Source: an uncultured Clostridium sp. | Lineage (GTDB): Bacteria > Bacillota_I > Bacilli_A > RF39 > UBA660 | Direction: 5' to 3' | DNA length: 22,043 bases | Assembly: GCA_905193755.1 (NCBI GenBank) | Contig: CAJJPX010000020.1 | Location: 1-22,043 of the forward strand | Shown here: piece after piece, positions 20,752 through 22,043 of the stretch | How positions within the stretch are numbered: the stretch's first letter is position 1 | Layout of the letters: each line of letters starts with the position of its first letter | Position numbers and translations under genes: made by a program | Notes under the pieces: generated by a model | What the model saw: only the letters and a program-made list of their open reading frames with translations | Told to the model about the DNA's origin: nothing | Database searches by the model: none

Positions 20752-22041
20752 TTATTTAAATTCTATTAAAGTTATTAATGAATTTCTCAATTCTTCAAAC
20801 GTATCATAAAGTCCTATATATTTATATAAATCTTTTAAAAAATCTTCACCTTTTAATATTTTTCCATCTTTCGTATATACAAGAGAATCTAATGGAATCG
20901 TATCTATAACTTTATTTATCCTAAAATATTCTTTTACTGTTATTTTAGATTTATCTTTTAAATCAACAACTTTATTACCGTATTCTATATTTAAAGGAAA
21001 CAAGTATACATTTCTTGGTTTATCGAATTCTTCTAAAGACTTTACTTCAATTTCAATCTTATATTTTTTAAATAATACATATTTTAATATGGAATAAACA
21101 TCATTTAATGAAAAATTCATTTTTTTATACGCAAAAAACAAACTTGATATCAACATCATTAAAGTATAAATATAATCTTTCTTCATACTTGAAAAATCCA
21201 ATAACTTATCAATATCTTTATAATTTTCTGATAATAATTTACTGAAAATATTGTAAAAATAACCATAAAATGTTGAACTTTCTTCTCTTTTAATAAAATT
21301 ATCATAAAATTTTGAATAAACTAAATTTAAATAATCTTCACTTCCATAAGAGATTATTCTTTCATCTAACTTATTAATAAAATATATCATTTTATTCTCA
21401 TCTACTTTTAAATTATATTCATTTGGGTTCATACTTCCAATATTCATATCAGAATTATATTTAAACATAGAATATATATCTTCATCATTATTAATAACTT
21501 TAATACTATTATATATTGATAGTAACATTCTTTTTTTATTCAATCTTCTTTCATTTTTATATCTACTATCTATATAAACTTCTAAATTATCTAAAGTTAA
21601 ATCATCAATATTCTTTAATGTTGAAAAATATTCGTATAAACAAATATAATAGAAATTCTTAAAGTTGTATGGCTTATATTCATATGAAAAACCTAGTAAA
21701 TTATCTTCTGGAAGAAATGGAATAACTCTAGATTTTATTTCATCAACTATTTCTTTATTACTTTTAAAGTGATTAACTATTTTGATAGCTTCTATTTCGT
21801 TGTCAACGCGAATTTCAAGTAAAGCATTTTTAGATACTTTTTGTAATTTGATATATGAATTAATTTTATTTTCTATCAAAAACTTTATTAAATTTATTGA
21901 AATTTTTTCATAGTTTTCTATAAACACTGGAACATCAATTATAACTTTAGGTGTTGGATCATTATATTCTTTATATATTATTTCATTTATAAATGCAACA
22001 TATAAAATCGTACTCGCTGTAATCGGAAGCATATATCGCAT
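20752..22041 (-). CDS. Hypothetical protein, possibly cut by the window edge
   Basis: At least 429 aa, not recognised. An ATG lies at 22039-22041, but only two bases are visible beyond it, so neither a ribosome binding site nor an upstream extension can be judged. The first about 20 residues (LPITASTILYVAF) are hydrophobic. The rest is a soluble-looking, Lys/Asn/Ile/Tyr-rich protein with many predicted helices and a more strand-like C-terminal part (VYLFPLNIEYGNKVVDL). No catalytic motif was found (no P-loop, HExxH, DDE or helix-turn-helix). It ends in TAA 69 bases upstream of rpmH, with no terminator; only the rpmH promoter lies in the gap. In most Firmicutes rpmH is separated from dnaA only by the origin, so this gene is an insertion or lineage-specific addition there (inference). 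Confidence 0.7.
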   Translation of the reverse strand: MRYMLPITASTILYVAFINEIIYKEYNDPTPKVIIDVPVFIENYEKISINLIKFLIENKINSYIKLQKVSKNALLEIRVDNEIEAIKIVNHFKSNKEIVDEIKSRVIPFLPEDNLLGFSYEYKPYNFKNFYYICLYEYFSTLKNIDDLTLDNLEVYIDSRYKNERRLNKKRMLLSIYNSIKVINNDEDIYSMFKYNSDMNIGSMNPNEYNLKVDENKMIYFINKLDERIISYGSEDYLNLVYSKFYDNFIKREESSTFYGYFYNIFSKLLSENYKDIDKLLDFSSMKKDYIYTLMMLISSLFFAYKKMNFSLNDVYSILKYVLFKKYKIEIEVKSLEEFDKPRNVYLFPLNIEYGNKVVDLKDKSKITVKEYFRINKVIDTIPLDSLVYTKDGKILKGEDFLKDLYKYIGLYDTFEELRNSLITLIEFK

Positions 22042-22043
22042 AT

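Overview
The window reads as chromosome from an AT-rich, anaerobic, low-GC Gram-positive of the class Bacilli. It looks like one of the uncultured gut lineages (RF39, Erysipelotrichales or related Mollicutes-like groups) rather than a Bacillus or a true mycoplasma. The evidence is extreme A+T content with Lys/Asn/Ile-rich proteins, an oxygen-sensitive [FeFe] hydrogenase, a cell-wall pathway (MurA, class A PBP), a sporulation signalling gene (spoIIR), an RNA polymerase delta subunit, and the standard genetic code (Trp is TGG and no gene is interrupted by TGA). The lineage is inferred from gene order and composition, not from a database match.

Nearly everything is on the minus strand, so transcription runs from right to left. 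Right end (about 14-20.7 kb): the classic left flank of a Firmicutes replication origin, rpmH-rnpA-yidC-jag / mnmE-mnmG-rsmG / noc. rpmH has a perfect-consensus promoter, jag ends in a terminator, and mnmE has its own promoter. An unrecognised gene, cut by the window edge, lies between rpmH and the presumed origin; dnaA and oriC are not in the window. If the origin lies to the right, minus-strand genes are co-directional with replication.

Middle (about 4.6-13.2 kb): an SPFH/zinc-ribbon protein, then the only plus-strand gene, a class A penicillin-binding protein closed off by a bidirectional terminator. Next come rpoE, prfA-prmC, spoIIR, murA, a secreted SGNH-like hypothetical protein, rpmE and a small hypothetical gene. 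The order rpoE...prfA-prmC-spoIIR...murA-rpmE is a shuffled, compacted version of a block that B. subtilis keeps further from its origin. rho, pyrG and others are absent.

Left end (0.1-4.6 kb): the accessory-looking part. It holds a membrane-anchored, Cys-rich protein with a possible thioredoxin-like domain, a GTG-started OmpR-type response regulator overlapping a membrane histidine kinase, and a rubredoxin-ferredoxin-[FeFe] hydrogenase with its own extended -10 promoter. These may form a redox-sensing and electron-disposal neighbourhood (inference). A promoter and inverted repeats at the extreme left serve a gene outside the window.

The DNA is very compact: no intergenic gap exceeds about 120 bases, genes overlap by 1 to 14 bases, and several terminator hairpins contain the stop codon of the gene they end. 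No tRNA, rRNA, CRISPR array, insertion sequence or prophage gene was seen.
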